A DNA stretch of 48,257 nt, from contig CAKZML010000123.1 of the NCBI GenBank assembly GCA_937128475.1, forward strand, positions 1 through 48,257, written 5' to 3'. The stretch is from an uncultured Chromatiales bacterium. Lineage in GTDB: Bacteria > Pseudomonadota > Gammaproteobacteria > Steroidobacterales > BM003. The notes under the pieces were generated by a model. The model made no database searches and had not been told where the DNA came from. It saw only the letters and a list, made by a program, of their open reading frames with translations. Below are positions 22,644-32,710 of the stretch, piece after piece (the stretch's first letter is position 1; every line of letters begins with the position of its first letter). Made by a program: the position numbers and the translations under genes.

Positions 22644-23408
22644 TCAGGCGTTGCGGGTACCGAGAATGACTTGGCTGTCGCGCAATCGGGTGAGAATTTT
22701 TTCACCGGCCGTAATGGTCGAGACTGAATCCTGCTCGCCAAGTTCAGCTGCTATTTTTTTCAGTATCTCTTTGCCAGTGAACTGATCTTCTTCCATCAGT
22801 TCGAGCAGCCTGGCGGTGACCGGATTGATTTCGGTGAAATTTACCTTGTCATTGTCATCACGGTTTATCAGCAGGTGCACCGGTTGCTCTTCAGGTTCGG
22901 TGGGTTGGTAGTCCACTGAGATTCTGTGCACGGCAAAGTGATATCCCAATCGCCATGCCAGCGGGGAAAGCACCGGGATTTCTTCAAGCAGATCGCCGGA
23001 TGGATTTACGCCTGAAAGATCTTCCAGGTCGTCTTCCAGGGTCATGGCCAGTTCCACCCACTCGTAATGGGCCAGTTCGAACAAGTAGGGCGGGTCATCG
23101 TTGTTGGATGCTCTTGCTTGTTGCAGGTAGGCCAGGAATTCTTCCGATACCTGGTGAAAGTAGGGGGTGTGGCAACGGTGTTCAATCATGAAATCCCGGA
23201 TCAAACCTTCCCATGCTGATTGGCCGATGACTTTGTTCAGTACCGGGAAGGTTCCGGACAACAGGCTGGAGAGATTGTTGAAAAACAACTCCCGGTAAAT
23301 CGCCATGCGACGGTCTTCTATGTCGGCCGGTGGGGGCGTGTTCTGCGGATTTCGTATGTGGGCAGCGAAATCAAATTGCAGATCCTGGAAGCGTTTGCGA
23401 TCACTCAC
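22644..23408 (-). CDS. DUF2063 (HvfC/BufC-type) MNIO partner protein
   Basis: This 254-residue protein matches the DUF2063 family: an N-terminal helical domain with [13 protein letters not shown] and [23 protein letters not shown], then [14 protein letters not shown] and [14 protein letters not shown], and a C-terminal winged-helix-like part (about 190-254, [13 protein letters not shown]). These proteins act as the peptide-recognition partner of DUF692 enzymes in copper-related RiPP loci. The start is GTG, overlapping the DUF692 stop by 8 bases, so the two proteins are probably made together and form a complex. An older database note calls this family DNA-binding; that is not supported here. 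Confidence 0.9.
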   Translation of the reverse strand: MSDRKRFQDLQFDFAAHIRNPQNTPPPADIEDRRMAIYRELFFNNLSSLLSGTFPVLNKVIGQSAWEGLIRDFMIEHRCHTPYFHQVSEEFLAYLQQARASNNDDPPYLFELAHYEWVELAMTLEDDLEDLSGVNPSGDLLEEIPVLSPLAWRLGYHFAVHRISVDYQPTEPEEQPVHLLINRDDNDKVNFTEINPVTARLLELMEEDQFTGKEILKKIAAELGEQDSVSTITAGEKILTRLRDSQVILGTRNA

Positions 23409-24267
23409 GAGAGGCGCTTCCTTCAGATCCGGCCCACTTTTCCTGCAGGGCGTGTATCTGGTCTACCTCTTGGAGCAGTTGCGGCAGGGGCGGGATGTTG
23501 AAGTCTCTTTCCAGCAGGGTGGGGACGATGCCGAAATGCCGGTAGGCTTGTTCCAGCAGGGCCCAGACCGGGTCGCAGACATCCGAACCATGGGTGTCCA
23601 CCCGCAGGTCTTCGGCCTCCACGTAGTGGCCTGCCACGTGGAAATAGCGGACTCGTTCCGCGGGCAGGCCCGTCAAAAATTCCATGGGGTCATAGCCGTG
23701 ATTAATGCTGTTAACGTAGATGTTGTTCACGTCCAGCAGTAAATCGCAGTCCGCCCGCAGCAGTACCTCGTTAACGAACTCAAGCTCGCTCATCTCTTTG
23801 CCGGGGGCTGCGTAGTAGGAAACATTTTCCACCGCAATGCGTTGCCCCAGCATGTCCTGTACCCGGCGGATCCGTGCGGCCACATAGTCCGCTGCTTCGG
23901 TGGTGAAGGGGATGGGCATCAAGTCGTACAGGTGACCGTCGTCGCCGCAATAGCTCAGGTGTTCCGTATACAAGCGAATGTCATGTGCCTGGATGAAGGC
24001 CTTCACTTGCTGAATGAAGTCGGTATCCAGGGGGGCGGGGCCTCCCAGGGACATGGATAAGCCGTGAACCACGAATGGGTAACGCTCGGTGAAATAGCGG
24101 AACTTCCGGCCCAGTGCACCGCCCACGCCTATCCAGTTCTCCGGCGCCACCTCCATGAAATCTACCTGGGACGGAGGATTTTCCTTGAGCACATCCATGA
24201 TCCCGCGCCGCAAACCCAGGCCTGCGCCGGTCACCGGGTATTGCCTGTTTGCGAGGGATTGGGTCAT
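23401..24267 (-). CDS. DUF692 multinuclear non-heme iron oxidase (MNIO, BufB-type)
   Basis: This 288-residue TIM-barrel enzyme keeps the iron-ligand segments of the MNIO family: [63 protein letters not shown] and LERDFNIP. Family members modify Cys residues of precursor peptides to oxazolone/thioamide or thiooxazole groups, often producing copper-binding peptides. DUF2063 and DoxX follow as in bufferin loci. A DUF2282-type precursor normally lies just upstream, but only 92 bases separate this gene from DUF1841 and no Cys-rich frame fits. The peptide must be elsewhere or lost. The ATG at 24267 agrees with the family start. Confidence 0.9.
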   Translation of the reverse strand: MTQSLANRQYPVTGAGLGLRRGIMDVLKENPPSQVDFMEVAPENWIGVGGALGRKFRYFTERYPFVVHGLSMSLGGPAPLDTDFIQQVKAFIQAHDIRLYTEHLSYCGDDGHLYDLMPIPFTTEAADYVAARIRRVQDMLGQRIAVENVSYYAAPGKEMSELEFVNEVLLRADCDLLLDVNNIYVNSINHGYDPMEFLTGLPAERVRYFHVAGHYVEAEDLRVDTHGSDVCDPVWALLEQAYRHFGIVPTLLERDFNIPPLPQLLQEVDQIHALQEKWAGSEGSASRE

Positions 24268-24359
24268 GTGCGTGGCTCGGCGTTGGGGGGACGTTACAAT
24301 TTTTCTATTATTTTGATCAGACCGCGCTTCTCGGCGGTGGTTCCGATATTTGTCTTACG

Positions 24360-24791
24360 CTACGGCAGTTTGCGCTGTATGGACAGCAGGTATTCCTGTT
24401 CATCTGTCTCGGTGCCGTTGCGATGGGCTTTCCACAATGACTCTGCCAGGCACTCCAGCAGGCTGTGCTCGGCGTCATGCTCGGTGTCTGCGGCCGCGGC
24501 GATGCGTGCGTATGCTGCCTTGATTCCCATTGGCCTGTCGGTGCTGACCTGGTCGCGAATTGCCAGGTGCAGCCCCATATGCAGGAAGGGGTTGGACTGG
24601 CCAAGCTCCGGGGGAAAGTCCTGGCTCAAGGCGGCATCGGGATTGTCCAGGATCCCATGGTATTCCGGGTGGGCCTGGACCACGGCGGCAATCTGCGCCT
24701 GCAACGGCTCAAGGGGTTGGCCCTGGCGGAATCGATTCCATGCATCCAGGTACATCTGACGTAGTTGATTGCGATCAGGATTAAAAAGCAT
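24360..24791 (-). CDS. DUF1841 family protein
   Basis: This 143-residue protein begins MLFNPDRNQLRQMYLDAWNRF and has HPEYHGIL and NPFLHMGLHLAIRDQVSTDRP, which are hallmarks of DUF1841, a family of unknown function common in beta- and gammaproteobacteria. It is probably cytosolic and mostly helical, with several His residues that might bind a metal (inference). The frame extends 102 codons upstream into nth with no family similarity, so the start is ATG 24791. It follows nth by 58 bases and is probably the last gene of the metG-rnf-nth transcript. Confidence 0.88.
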   Translation of the reverse strand: MLFNPDRNQLRQMYLDAWNRFRQGQPLEPLQAQIAAVVQAHPEYHGILDNPDAALSQDFPPELGQSNPFLHMGLHLAIRDQVSTDRPMGIKAAYARIAAAADTEHDAEHSLLECLAESLWKAHRNGTETDEQEYLLSIQRKLP

Positions 24792-24849
24792 GTAACAGGC
24801 GCCTTGGAAATTTGCGAAGGACCATTCTAACCGGGTGGAGGCCGCCGGG

Positions 24850-25485
24850 TCAGGCCGGGGTCTTTTTTCGATATTCGCACAGGTCGGCAATGCCGCAGCG
24901 GGGACAATCGGGTTTGCGGGCCTTGCACACATAGCGTCCGTGAAGGATAAGCCAGTGGTGGGCATCCAGTTTGAATTCGTCCGGCACCAGTCGCAGCAGT
25001 CGCTTTTCCACCTCGACAACGGTCTTTCCCGGCGCAATGCCAGTGCGGTTGCTGACCCGGAAAATATGCGTATCCACCGCGATGGTCGGCTTGCCAAAGG
25101 CGGTGTTCAAAATCACATTGGCGGTTTTTCTACCTACCCCTGGCAGCGCTTCCAGATCCTCCCTGTTCTGAGGAACCACGCTGTCATGTTTCTGGACCAG
25201 GATATGGCAGGTCTTGATGACGTTTTGCGCCTTGGTGTTAAACAGGCCGATAGTCTTGATGTAGCGCTTCAGCCCGTCCAGACCCAGCGCCAGTATGGCC
25301 TCGGGTGTATTGGCCACGGGATAGAGTTTGTCAGTCGCCTTGTTCACGCCCACGTCAGTGGCCTGGGCAGACAGGATGACTGCGATCAGCAGTTCGAAAG
25401 GGGAACTGTAGTTAAGTTCTGTGGTGGGTTTGGGATTGGCTGTGCGCCAACGGCTGAATATTTCGATGCGCTTGTCGCGATTCAT
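24850..25485 (-). CDS. nth: Endonuclease III
   Basis: This 211-residue DNA glycosylase/AP lyase removes oxidised pyrimidines. The helix-hairpin-helix with catalytic Lys is seen in LEALPGVGRKTANVIL, and the catalytic Asp in VDTHIFRVSNR. The C-terminal cysteines follow the [4Fe-4S] spacing C-x6-C-x2-C-x5-C (CKARKPDCPRCGIADLC). It lies 14 bases after rnfE, the usual rnf-nth order in gammaproteobacteria, where it is thought to share the transcript. Confidence 0.97.
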   Translation of the reverse strand: MNRDKRIEIFSRWRTANPKPTTELNYSSPFELLIAVILSAQATDVGVNKATDKLYPVANTPEAILALGLDGLKRYIKTIGLFNTKAQNVIKTCHILVQKHDSVVPQNREDLEALPGVGRKTANVILNTAFGKPTIAVDTHIFRVSNRTGIAPGKTVVEVEKRLLRLVPDEFKLDAHHWLILHGRYVCKARKPDCPRCGIADLCEYRKKTPA

Positions 25486-25499
25486 AAGACGCTGGGTGG

Positions 25500-26186
25500 T
25501 CAGGAAGGCGTTGCAACAGGCAGCGCTTCGGCAGGTTTGGCTGCCCGCCGGGCAAGACGCGCATCGATGACATTTTTTGCCGCGATCATCAGACCCAGCC
25601 CGATGAATGCGCCGGGCGGGAGCAGGGCGATCAGCAGTCCATGGCGATCGGCGCCAAACTGCAGGGTCCAGTCCCTGGCCATGGGGCCGAACAAGGTGTG
25701 TGCCTGGTCGAACAAGGTTCCCTGGCCGATAATTTCACGGCCGGCACCCAGGATGACCAGCACTGCAGTAAAGCCGAGTCCCATCATCAGACCGTCCACG
25801 GCTGCGGCCGGTACCGGGTTGCGCGAGGCGAAGGCCTCGGCCCTGCCGATGATGGCGCAGTTGGTCACGATCAGCGGAATGAAAATTCCCAGTACCCGGT
25901 ACAACTGGTGGAACCAGGCGTTCATGGCCAGGTCCACCGCCGTCACCAGCGAGGCGATGACCAGCACAAACACCGGTATGCGGATTTCCCTGGGAACCCA
26001 GGCCTGGATCATGGAGATCACTGTGCTGGAACCCACCAGTACCATGGTGGTGGCCAGGCCCAGTCCCAGGCCGTTGGTCAGGCTGTTACTGACCGCCAGC
26101 AAGGGGCAAAGTCCCAACAGCTGCACCAGTCCGACGTTGTTACGCCAGAGGCCGTCGCGGCTAATTTCGCGGTAGCTTGTTTGCAT
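25500..26186 (-). CDS. rnfE: Rnf/Rsx electron transport complex subunit E
   Basis: This 228-residue integral membrane subunit has six predicted helices and is homologous to RnfA and to NqrD. Typical strings are [20 protein letters not shown] near the N-terminus and [23 protein letters not shown], containing one of the conserved membrane cysteines that hold the buried Fe-S centre shared with RnfA. Rnf couples ferredoxin and NAD redox to ion movement; in many gammaproteobacteria it also reduces SoxR. Its start overlaps the end of rnfG by 26 bases. Confidence 0.95.
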   Translation of the reverse strand: MQTSYREISRDGLWRNNVGLVQLLGLCPLLAVSNSLTNGLGLGLATTMVLVGSSTVISMIQAWVPREIRIPVFVLVIASLVTAVDLAMNAWFHQLYRVLGIFIPLIVTNCAIIGRAEAFASRNPVPAAAVDGLMMGLGFTAVLVILGAGREIIGQGTLFDQAHTLFGPMARDWTLQFGADRHGLLIALLPPGAFIGLGLMIAAKNVIDARLARRAAKPAEALPVATPS

Positions 26187-26847
26187 GGTCCTGGGTTCCA
26201 GTTTTCTCGTCAGGCTGGGAGAACAATTCGTCTTTGTGTGCGGCGAAGTATATCAAAGTGTTTTTGACGGCCTTGATTACCGACCGTGGGGTGATGGTCG
26301 CGCCGGTGAACTGGTCGAATTCGCCACCATCTCGTTTGACCTGCCAGCCGTCCATGTCCGGGCGGCCCAGCCCACGGCCATCAAATCCCATCACCCAGTC
26401 CGAACGCTCGATCTCGATGCCGTCACCCAGTCCGGGTGTTTCCCGGTGGCTGGTGACGCGCACTCCGGCCAGGCTGCCGTCGGTATTTACGCCAACCAAC
26501 AGGTGTATGGCGCCGTTGTATCCATCCGGTGCGGTCGAGGCGATGATCGCCGCCACGGGCTTTCCTCCCTTGCGGGCTCGATACACCTGCACCGGGTCCT
26601 TGCTGCCCAGCAGTTCCCGGTTGTGGACCATCAGCAAGTCGTTAAACAGATCGTTGTCGTAGCGTTGTTCGTCGACAATCTGGTTAAGGCTGCGCAGGGT
26701 AAATTCCCGTTCGTTCTGGGCAATGCGTTCATAAGTGCTGGAATAGGTCAGTGCCAGCAGGCTGCCGCCGGCCAGGGCGAACGCCGCCAGTAATATTCCG
26801 GCCTTTGCCGAGTGTTTCCAGATTGGCCCGCCGGGATTACTGCTCAT
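26161..26847 (-). CDS. rnfG: Rnf/Rsx electron transport complex subunit G
   Basis: This 228-residue protein has one N-terminal membrane anchor (about 15-34) and a periplasmic FMN-binding domain. The covalent FMN attachment motif is TGATIT (181-186), with Thr184 the expected attachment residue. [15 protein letters not shown] is another family mark. It passes electrons between RnfD/RnfE-side carriers and the rest of the complex. The start overlaps the rnfD end by 11 bases. Confidence 0.95.
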   Translation of the reverse strand: MSSNPGGPIWKHSAKAGILLAAFALAGGSLLALTYSSTYERIAQNEREFTLRSLNQIVDEQRYDNDLFNDLLMVHNRELLGSKDPVQVYRARKGGKPVAAIIASTAPDGYNGAIHLLVGVNTDGSLAGVRVTSHRETPGLGDGIEIERSDWVMGFDGRGLGRPDMDGWQVKRDGGEFDQFTGATITPRSVIKAVKNTLIYFAAHKDELFSQPDEKTGTQDHANKLPRN

Positions 26848-27871
26848 TGCCGTACACCCGGGGTCGTGTGAAATGATCGATCAGGGGGGCTGCTGCGTTC
26901 ATCAGCAAGACGCCAAAGGCGATGCCGTCGGGATAGCCTCCCCACTTGCGAACCACGAAGGTAATCACACCCACGCCCAGTCCGTATATCAGTCTTCCCC
27001 GGGGGGAGGTGGCTGCCGAGACAGGATCGGTGGCGATGTAAAAGGCACCCAGCAAGGTCGCACCGCTGAACAGGTGCAGGCCTGGTGAGCCGTTACTGCC
27101 GGGATCGACCACGTAGGCCAGGGTGGCGGGAATCAGGACGCCCAGGATGACGGCTACCGGTATGTGCCAGCGGATGACGTTCTTATAAATCATCCAGGCG
27201 CCGCCCAGGGCGATAAAGTTGCCTACCCATTCATACCCGCGCCCGGCGAAATCTCCGAACATCACGTGGGATTTTATTTCCGGCATGGTGGTTAGCCTGG
27301 CCAGTTCTGTTTTCACGTAGTCCAGGGGAGTGGCCATGGTGACCGCATCCCACTGCAGACCACCGCCAAATTGCCCGGTAAATGTGGCCCACACGGTTTG
27401 CAGGGCGTCGGGACCATTGCTGGCCAACGTGGTAATCGGTAGCCAGCGGGTCATTTCCTGGGGGAAGGAGATCAGTACCAGCACATAGCCGGCCATGGCT
27501 GGGTTAAACGGATTGTGGCCGAGCCCGCCATACAGGTGTTTTGCGAAAACCACCGCGAAGATCATGCCGGTTGCAGTGATCCACCAGGGAGTGGCCGGCG
27601 GCAGGCACCAGGCGAACAACACCGCTGTGACCAGTACGCTGCCATCGCCAAGGTAAGGCCTCAGAGGGCGTTTTCGGAGGTTCAGGACCGCTGCCTCGGC
27701 CAGTATTCCAACAATGCTGGCGACCAGTATGTTCAACAACAGTCCCGGGCCGAAGAACCAGGTGTAGGCCGCGGCAGCCGGCGCCAGTGAGAGCAGCAGA
27801 CGAGTCATCATCTGGCTGACGGAGTTTTTCGGTTGCAGGTAGGGTGCGCCCGAGGTATCGAAGCGTTTCAT
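26837..27871 (-). CDS. rnfD: Rnf/Rsx electron transport complex subunit D
   Basis: This 344-residue membrane subunit is homologous to NqrB. It has the expected helices, KHLYGGLGHNPFNPAMAGY and the C-terminal ATDPVSAATSPRGRLIYG. The probable FMN-carrying Thr is 181 in TMATPLD, at the position known in E. coli and Vibrio RnfD. The ATG overlaps the rnfC stop in ATGA, which implies translational coupling. Confidence 0.95.
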   Translation of the reverse strand: MKRFDTSGAPYLQPKNSVSQMMTRLLLSLAPAAAAYTWFFGPGLLLNILVASIVGILAEAAVLNLRKRPLRPYLGDGSVLVTAVLFAWCLPPATPWWITATGMIFAVVFAKHLYGGLGHNPFNPAMAGYVLVLISFPQEMTRWLPITTLASNGPDALQTVWATFTGQFGGGLQWDAVTMATPLDYVKTELARLTTMPEIKSHVMFGDFAGRGYEWVGNFIALGGAWMIYKNVIRWHIPVAVILGVLIPATLAYVVDPGSNGSPGLHLFSGATLLGAFYIATDPVSAATSPRGRLIYGLGVGVITFVVRKWGGYPDGIAFGVLLMNAAAPLIDHFTRPRVYGNEQ

Positions 27872-29427
27872 TGTGTTTCGCCTCCCTCGTCAGCATCGGT
27901 TTGTTTCGCCTTGCTGCGGGCAAGAATGGCGTCTATCTCACCCTTGATAGCCTTGGGGGCCTTTTCCTGGGAGGCTCTTTTCTTGCGCTTCTCTTCCAGG
28001 CGTTGCTTGCGTCGCGCGGCCTCGGAATCCAGGCGTTCTTTACGATCTTCGAAGCGCTGCCGCGCAATGTCGGACTGTACGCGCCGGGCGTCCAACAACC
28101 GGACCTGGGACTTGGCGAAGCGATAATACTGGCTCAAGGGGATATGGCTGGGGCAGACAAAGTCGCAGCAGCCACATTCGATACAGGCGGAGAGATTGAG
28201 CTCGTCGGCCCCGGCAAGGTCATTGCCGCGAATATGCCAATACAGTTCCTGGGGCTGGAGTTGCGAGGGGCATGCTTGCTCGCATTCGCCGCAACGTATG
28301 CAGGGCATCTGGTCGCCCGTGGCGCGCACCTCGTCTTCCTGTAATACCAGCATGCAGTTGGTTGCCTTGACCACCGGTACCTCATCACTGGGCAGTGCAA
28401 TACCCATCATGGGCCCACCCATGATCAGCCTGGATGCCTTGGGGCTGTAGCCGCCCGCTGATTCGGCCAGCGCTCCCAGGGGAGTGCCGAGCATGGTCAG
28501 GTAATTGCCGGGTTCTGCGATACCGCTACCGGTTACCGTGGTGATGCGTGAGACCAGGGGGTGGCCATCCTTTACCGCACGGTAGATTGCCGCCAGGGTG
28601 GCCACGTTCTGGCACAGGTAGCCGATGTCGATGGGCAGTTTGCCGGCGGGTACTTCCTTGCCGCTGAGAACCTGGATCAATTGGCGCTCACCGCCAGCGG
28701 GGTAGATGGTAAAAATCTTTTCCAGTTGAAAGCGTGGATCACCCAGTCGATCGATAGCGGCCGACATGCTTTCCAGGGCCTTAAGCTTGTCCCGTTCGAT
28801 GGCGACCAGTGCGCGTTGAGCGCCCAGTGCATCCAGTACGATTTTCGCACCCAGCAAAATCTGGTCTGCCTGCTCTCGCATCAGCATGTCGTCGCAGGTG
28901 ATGTAGGGCTCGCACTCGGCGCCGTTAATCACCAGGGTGATTCCGGTGGAGGCAGCTGCCCCGGCCAACTTGGTGGCCGTGGGGAAGGTGGCGCCACCGA
29001 GTCCGGCAATTCCCGCGTCGCTCACTCGAGTGAGCAGGCTGGGCAAATCCAGATGGTCTGGATCCATAGCCGGAAGGAAGTTGCCGAATTCATTTTTACC
29101 GTCGGGTTGCAGTACCAGGCAGTCGCCCATCAGGCCGCTGGGATGGGGGATGGGCAAGCGTTGAACACCCAGCACTGTAGCTGAGGTTGGTGCATGCAGA
29201 CTGCAGGAGACCTCGCCATCGGGCCTGGCAATTTCCTGGTGCCCGAGTACCCGGTCTCCTGCGTTGACCACCGGCACCGCTGCCCGACCGGCATGTTGGG
29301 TCAATGGCAGGATTAGTTGTGCCGGGACGGCGGCGGTCTTCAGTGTGCCGCTGGTCGATTCCAGCTTGTGGCCGTTAAGTGCCAGGCCGCCGTGAAAGCT
29401 TTTAGCGCGTGGTGATTTATTCATCAT
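27868..29427 (-). CDS. rnfC: Rnf/Rsx electron transport complex subunit C
   Basis: This 519-residue peripheral subunit holds the NADH/FMN site (GDCLVLQPDGK, AGLGGATFPTATKL, INGAECEPYITCDD) and two [4Fe-4S] clusters (CIRCGECEQACPSQL and CIECGCCDFVCPSHI). The C-terminal tail after about residue 440 is short, charged and coiled-coil-like (Arg, Lys, Glu rich). E. coli RsxC carries a much longer Ala/Lys-rich repeat tail. Two adjacent ATGs (29427, 29424) are equally good starts. Confidence 0.96.
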   Translation of the reverse strand: MMNKSPRAKSFHGGLALNGHKLESTSGTLKTAAVPAQLILPLTQHAGRAAVPVVNAGDRVLGHQEIARPDGEVSCSLHAPTSATVLGVQRLPIPHPSGLMGDCLVLQPDGKNEFGNFLPAMDPDHLDLPSLLTRVSDAGIAGLGGATFPTATKLAGAAASTGITLVINGAECEPYITCDDMLMREQADQILLGAKIVLDALGAQRALVAIERDKLKALESMSAAIDRLGDPRFQLEKIFTIYPAGGERQLIQVLSGKEVPAGKLPIDIGYLCQNVATLAAIYRAVKDGHPLVSRITTVTGSGIAEPGNYLTMLGTPLGALAESAGGYSPKASRLIMGGPMMGIALPSDEVPVVKATNCMLVLQEDEVRATGDQMPCIRCGECEQACPSQLQPQELYWHIRGNDLAGADELNLSACIECGCCDFVCPSHIPLSQYYRFAKSQVRLLDARRVQSDIARQRFEDRKERLDSEAARRKQRLEEKRKKRASQEKAPKAIKGEIDAILARSKAKQTDADEGGETQ

Positions 29428-29428
29428 C

Positions 29429-29986
29429 TCAGGCCGCGCTCTTGCTGCTGGGCTCTGCCGGGGATGGCTTTGGCCAGCTCCATGCAGCCAGTCCGGTCTT
29501 TACGACCACCATGTCTATGCAGTCCACCGGGCATGGCTCCAGGCACAGGTCACAACCGGTGCATTCACTGGCGATGACCGTATGCATTTGTTTTGGACCA
29601 CCGACGATGGCATCTACCGGGCAGGCCTGGATGCACAGGGTGCAGCCAATACAGGTGTCCTCGTCGATCACTGCCACCGTAGTGGGTTTTTCCTCGCCGT
29701 TCTCCGGATTCAGCGGCTTGGCTTCCCGGCTGAGCAAGTCTGCCAGGGCGCGAATGGTTGGTTCTCCGCCGGGAGGACACTGGTTGATGTCCGCCTGGCC
29801 GTCGACGATTGCCTCGGCATAGGGTCGGCAACCGGCGAAGGAGCACTGGCCGCACTGAGTCTGGGGAAGCAGTGCATCCACCTGGTCCACTACCGGATCA
29901 CCCTCGATGCGAAAACGCTGGGCGGCAAAGCCCAGTGCCAGGCCGAAGGCCAGGGCGAGTGATGTCAGAAGCAGTACCGCGACCAT
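29429..29986 (-). CDS. rnfB: Rnf/Rsx electron transport complex subunit B
   Basis: This 185-residue ferredoxin-like subunit has an N-terminal membrane anchor (1-25), a four-Cys [4Fe-4S] domain ([21 protein letters not shown] plus CPPGG), and two further ferredoxin clusters ([16 protein letters not shown] and [16 protein letters not shown]). It accepts electrons from, or gives them to, soluble ferredoxin. It lies 4 bases after rnfA and 1 base before rnfC. Confidence 0.96.
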   Translation of the reverse strand: MVAVLLLTSLALAFGLALGFAAQRFRIEGDPVVDQVDALLPQTQCGQCSFAGCRPYAEAIVDGQADINQCPPGGEPTIRALADLLSREAKPLNPENGEEKPTTVAVIDEDTCIGCTLCIQACPVDAIVGGPKQMHTVIASECTGCDLCLEPCPVDCIDMVVVKTGLAAWSWPKPSPAEPSSKSAA

Positions 29987-29990
29987 GATG

Positions 29991-30566
29991 CTACGCCAGG
30001 CCCGCGAAGCCGAGGAATGCCATGGACATCAGACCTGCGGTGATCATGGCGATGGCTGCTCCCTGGAAGGGCTCGGGCACATCGGCCATGGCCATGCGCT
30101 CACGCATGGCGGCGAACAGGGCCAGTACAAGCGAGAATCCGGTGGCGGCGCCAAAGCCATACACCAGGGACTCGACAAAGGAATGTGACTCCTGCACGTT
30201 GAGTAGCGCAACGCCCAGCACGGCGCAATTTGTCGTGATCAGTGGAAGGTAAATACCCAGCACCTGGTAGAGCAGGGGGCTTACTTTCTGCACCATCATT
30301 TCGGTGAACTGCACCACTGCGGCGATCACCAGGATGAAGGCGATGGTGCGCAGGTATTCCAGGTCAAGGGGGGCCAGCAGGTAGGTGTCCACCAGGTAGC
30401 TGCAGGCCGCCGACACCGTCAGGACAAAGGTGGTTGCGGCAGCCATGCCCAACGCGCTTTCCAGTTTTCTGGAAACACCCATGAACGGACACAGGCCAAG
30501 AAACTTCACCAGGACGAAGTTATTGACCAGTACCGTACTCAGGATGATGAGCGCCAGTTCTTTCAT
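29991..30566 (-). CDS. rnfA: Rnf/Rsx electron transport complex subunit A
   Basis: This 191-residue integral membrane subunit with six helices begins with the conserved [20 protein letters not shown]. It contains [19 protein letters not shown], the counterpart of the RnfE Cys motif. It is the first Rnf gene and starts only 9 bases after the metG stop, so Rnf is probably transcribed with metG unless an internal promoter lies inside metG. Confidence 0.96.
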   Translation of the reverse strand: MKELALIILSTVLVNNFVLVKFLGLCPFMGVSRKLESALGMAAATTFVLTVSAACSYLVDTYLLAPLDLEYLRTIAFILVIAAVVQFTEMMVQKVSPLLYQVLGIYLPLITTNCAVLGVALLNVQESHSFVESLVYGFGAATGFSLVLALFAAMRERMAMADVPEPFQGAAIAMITAGLMSMAFLGFAGLA

Positions 30567-30575
30567 CAGCAGGTG

Positions 30576-32594
30576 CTACTTGATCCGCATGCCGGGCTCG
30601 GCACCTTCGTCGGGTGACAGGATAAAGATATCCGCGCCACCGGGGCCTGCGGCGAGCACCATACCTTCGGAAAGGCCGAAGCGCATCTTGCGAGGCTTGA
30701 GATTTGCGACCATGACTGTCAGTCGGCCAATGAGTGTCTCGGGGTCGTAGGCGGCCTTGATGCCGGCAAACACATTACGTGTCTCGCCCCCGATATCCAG
30801 GGTTAACTGCAGCAGCTTTTCTGCGCCTTCAACCTGTTGTGCATTGACGATGCGCGCAACCCTCAGGTCTACACTGGCGAATGTATTGATATCGATTTCG
30901 TCGGCGATGGGGTCCATGGGTTTTGTTTTCTCCGAGGTCTTCAGGTCTTCGCGTGAGGCGTCCACCATGGCGTTCACAGACTGGGGGTCTACTCGAACGG
31001 CCAGCGGTTTGAATGTTTCGATCTTGGTTCCAAGCAGGGGCGACGAAACGCTGTCCCAGTTCATATCGCCGGTGGCCAGGAACTCTTCCGCCCGCTGGGC
31101 AATGCCTGGCAGTACCGGTTTGAGGAATCCCATCAGCACCCGGAACATGTTCAGCCCCTGGGTGCACACGGCCTGTACCGCATGCAGCTGTTCGGGATCT
31201 TTCGCCATGACCCAGGGCTTGTGAGTGTCTATGAACTGATTTGCCTTGTCTGCCAGCGCCATGATCTCGCGCATGGCCCTGGCGAATTCGCGCGACTCGT
31301 AGGCCTGGGCAATGCCTTCGCTGGCCTGGGTGAATTCTGCAAACAACGCGGGGTCCATGAGCTCATCAGATAGCTGGCCGTCAAAACGCTTGCTGATGAA
31401 GCCGGCGCAACGACTGGCAATGTTTACCAGCTTGCCCACCAGGTCGGAATTCACCCTGGCGGTGAAATCTTCCAGGTTCAGGTCAATGTCGTCGATGCCC
31501 GCGCCCAGCTTGCTGGCGTAGTAATAACGCAGGTATTCCGGATCCAGGTGATCCAGGTAGGTACGGGCGGTGATGAAAGTGCCCCGGGACTTGGACATTT
31601 TCTGGCCGTTCACGGTCAGGAAGCCATGAGCGAAAACGGCAGTCGGGGTGCGATAGTTCGCGCCGGTGAGTACCGCAGGCCAGAACAACGAATGGAAGTA
31701 GACGATGTCCTTGCCAATGAAATGATACAGCTCGGCTTTGCTGTCCCTGCCCCAGAATTCATCGAAGTCCAGGTCGTCGCGACGTTTGCACAGGTTCAGG
31801 AAACTGGCCTGGTAGCCAACCGGTGCATCCAGCCAGACGTAAAAGTACTTGCCGGGCTGGTCAGGTATTTCAAAGCCAAAGTAGGGAGCATCGCGGCTGA
31901 TGTCCCAGTCCTTCAGGCCTGCGTCAAACCACTCTTCCAGCTTGCGTGAAACGCTTTCGTGCAGCCGGCCCGAAGAAACCCACTCCCTGAGCATTTCTTC
32001 GAAATCTCCAAGGCGGAAAAAGAAGTGCTCGGATTCGCGTTCTGAGGGGGGCGTGCCGGAGAGCACGGACACCGGGTTTTTCAGATCGCCGGGAGAGTAG
32101 GTGGCACCACAGGACTCGCAGCTGTCGCCATACTGGTCAGCTGCTCCGCAACGCGGGCATTCGCCACGCACAAAGCGGTCGGGCAGGAACATGTTCTCCT
32201 GCTCGTCAAAGGCCTGCTTGATGACCTCGCTGCGAATATGGCCCGCGTCCCGAAGGCGCAGGTACATTGTCTCCACCAGTTCACGATTTTCTTGGGAATG
32301 GGTGCTGTGGAAATTATCGAAGTCCACCAGGAAATCCGAAAAGTCCTTGCTCATTACCTCGCCGACCCGGGCGATCAGATCCTCGGGGGCAATGCCTTCC
32401 TTTTGGGCCCGAAGCATGATGGGAGTGCCGTGGGTATCGGTAGCGCAAACGAAGATGCAGCGATGACCGCGCATCTTCTGGAAGCGCACCCAGATGTCTG
32501 TCTGGAGATACTCCACCATATGACCTAGATGGAGGTCCCCATTAGCGTAGGGCAGGGCGCTGGTGACAAGGATATTTCTTTCGTGTTCGCTCAT
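30576..32594 (-). CDS. metG: Methionyl-tRNA synthetase
   Basis: This 672-residue class I synthetase has the HIGH motif HLGH (22-25), a zinc knuckle (CPRCG and CESCG), KMSKS (332-336), an anticodon-binding helical domain, and a C-terminal tRNA-binding OB-fold (from about 565, [22 protein letters not shown]). It charges initiator and elongator tRNA-Met. I chose ATG 32594 ([19 protein letters not shown]); an upstream extension of 14 codons lacks family similarity. The gene order metG-rnfABCDGE-nth resembles other gammaproteobacteria. Confidence 0.97.
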   Translation of the reverse strand: MSEHERNILVTSALPYANGDLHLGHMVEYLQTDIWVRFQKMRGHRCIFVCATDTHGTPIMLRAQKEGIAPEDLIARVGEVMSKDFSDFLVDFDNFHSTHSQENRELVETMYLRLRDAGHIRSEVIKQAFDEQENMFLPDRFVRGECPRCGAADQYGDSCESCGATYSPGDLKNPVSVLSGTPPSERESEHFFFRLGDFEEMLREWVSSGRLHESVSRKLEEWFDAGLKDWDISRDAPYFGFEIPDQPGKYFYVWLDAPVGYQASFLNLCKRRDDLDFDEFWGRDSKAELYHFIGKDIVYFHSLFWPAVLTGANYRTPTAVFAHGFLTVNGQKMSKSRGTFITARTYLDHLDPEYLRYYYASKLGAGIDDIDLNLEDFTARVNSDLVGKLVNIASRCAGFISKRFDGQLSDELMDPALFAEFTQASEGIAQAYESREFARAMREIMALADKANQFIDTHKPWVMAKDPEQLHAVQAVCTQGLNMFRVLMGFLKPVLPGIAQRAEEFLATGDMNWDSVSSPLLGTKIETFKPLAVRVDPQSVNAMVDASREDLKTSEKTKPMDPIADEIDINTFASVDLRVARIVNAQQVEGAEKLLQLTLDIGGETRNVFAGIKAAYDPETLIGRLTVMVANLKPRKMRFGLSEGMVLAAGPGGADIFILSPDEGAEPGMRIK

Positions 32595-32635
32595 GAGCTG
32601 GACCCGCGGGGTCTGTGTGGTTGACCAAACCCCCA

Positions 32636-32644
32636 ATTATGCCA
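32636..32644 (-). promoter_or_regulatory. Possible extended -10 promoter for metG
   Basis: On the minus strand TGGCATAAT fits an extended -10 box, about 42 bases before the metG ATG in the 116-base gap after the pilT-like gene. No clear -35 is visible. It would allow metG and rnf to be expressed apart from the kinase/pilT operon. Confidence 0.35.
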
Positions 32645-32710
32645 TAGCCAGTGCAGCAACTGGTCACGAAAGATGGCGTTTGATCGGCCGGAATTCACCG
32701 ACCGGAGCCC

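Noticed and set aside
24792-25097. Longer DUF1841 frame
   Set aside because: The extension runs through nth in another frame; the family begins MLFNPDRNQLRQ.
24835-26175. 446-codon plus-strand frame
   Set aside because: It is antisense to nth, rnfE and rnfG, which are all firmly identified; composition is that of a shadow frame.
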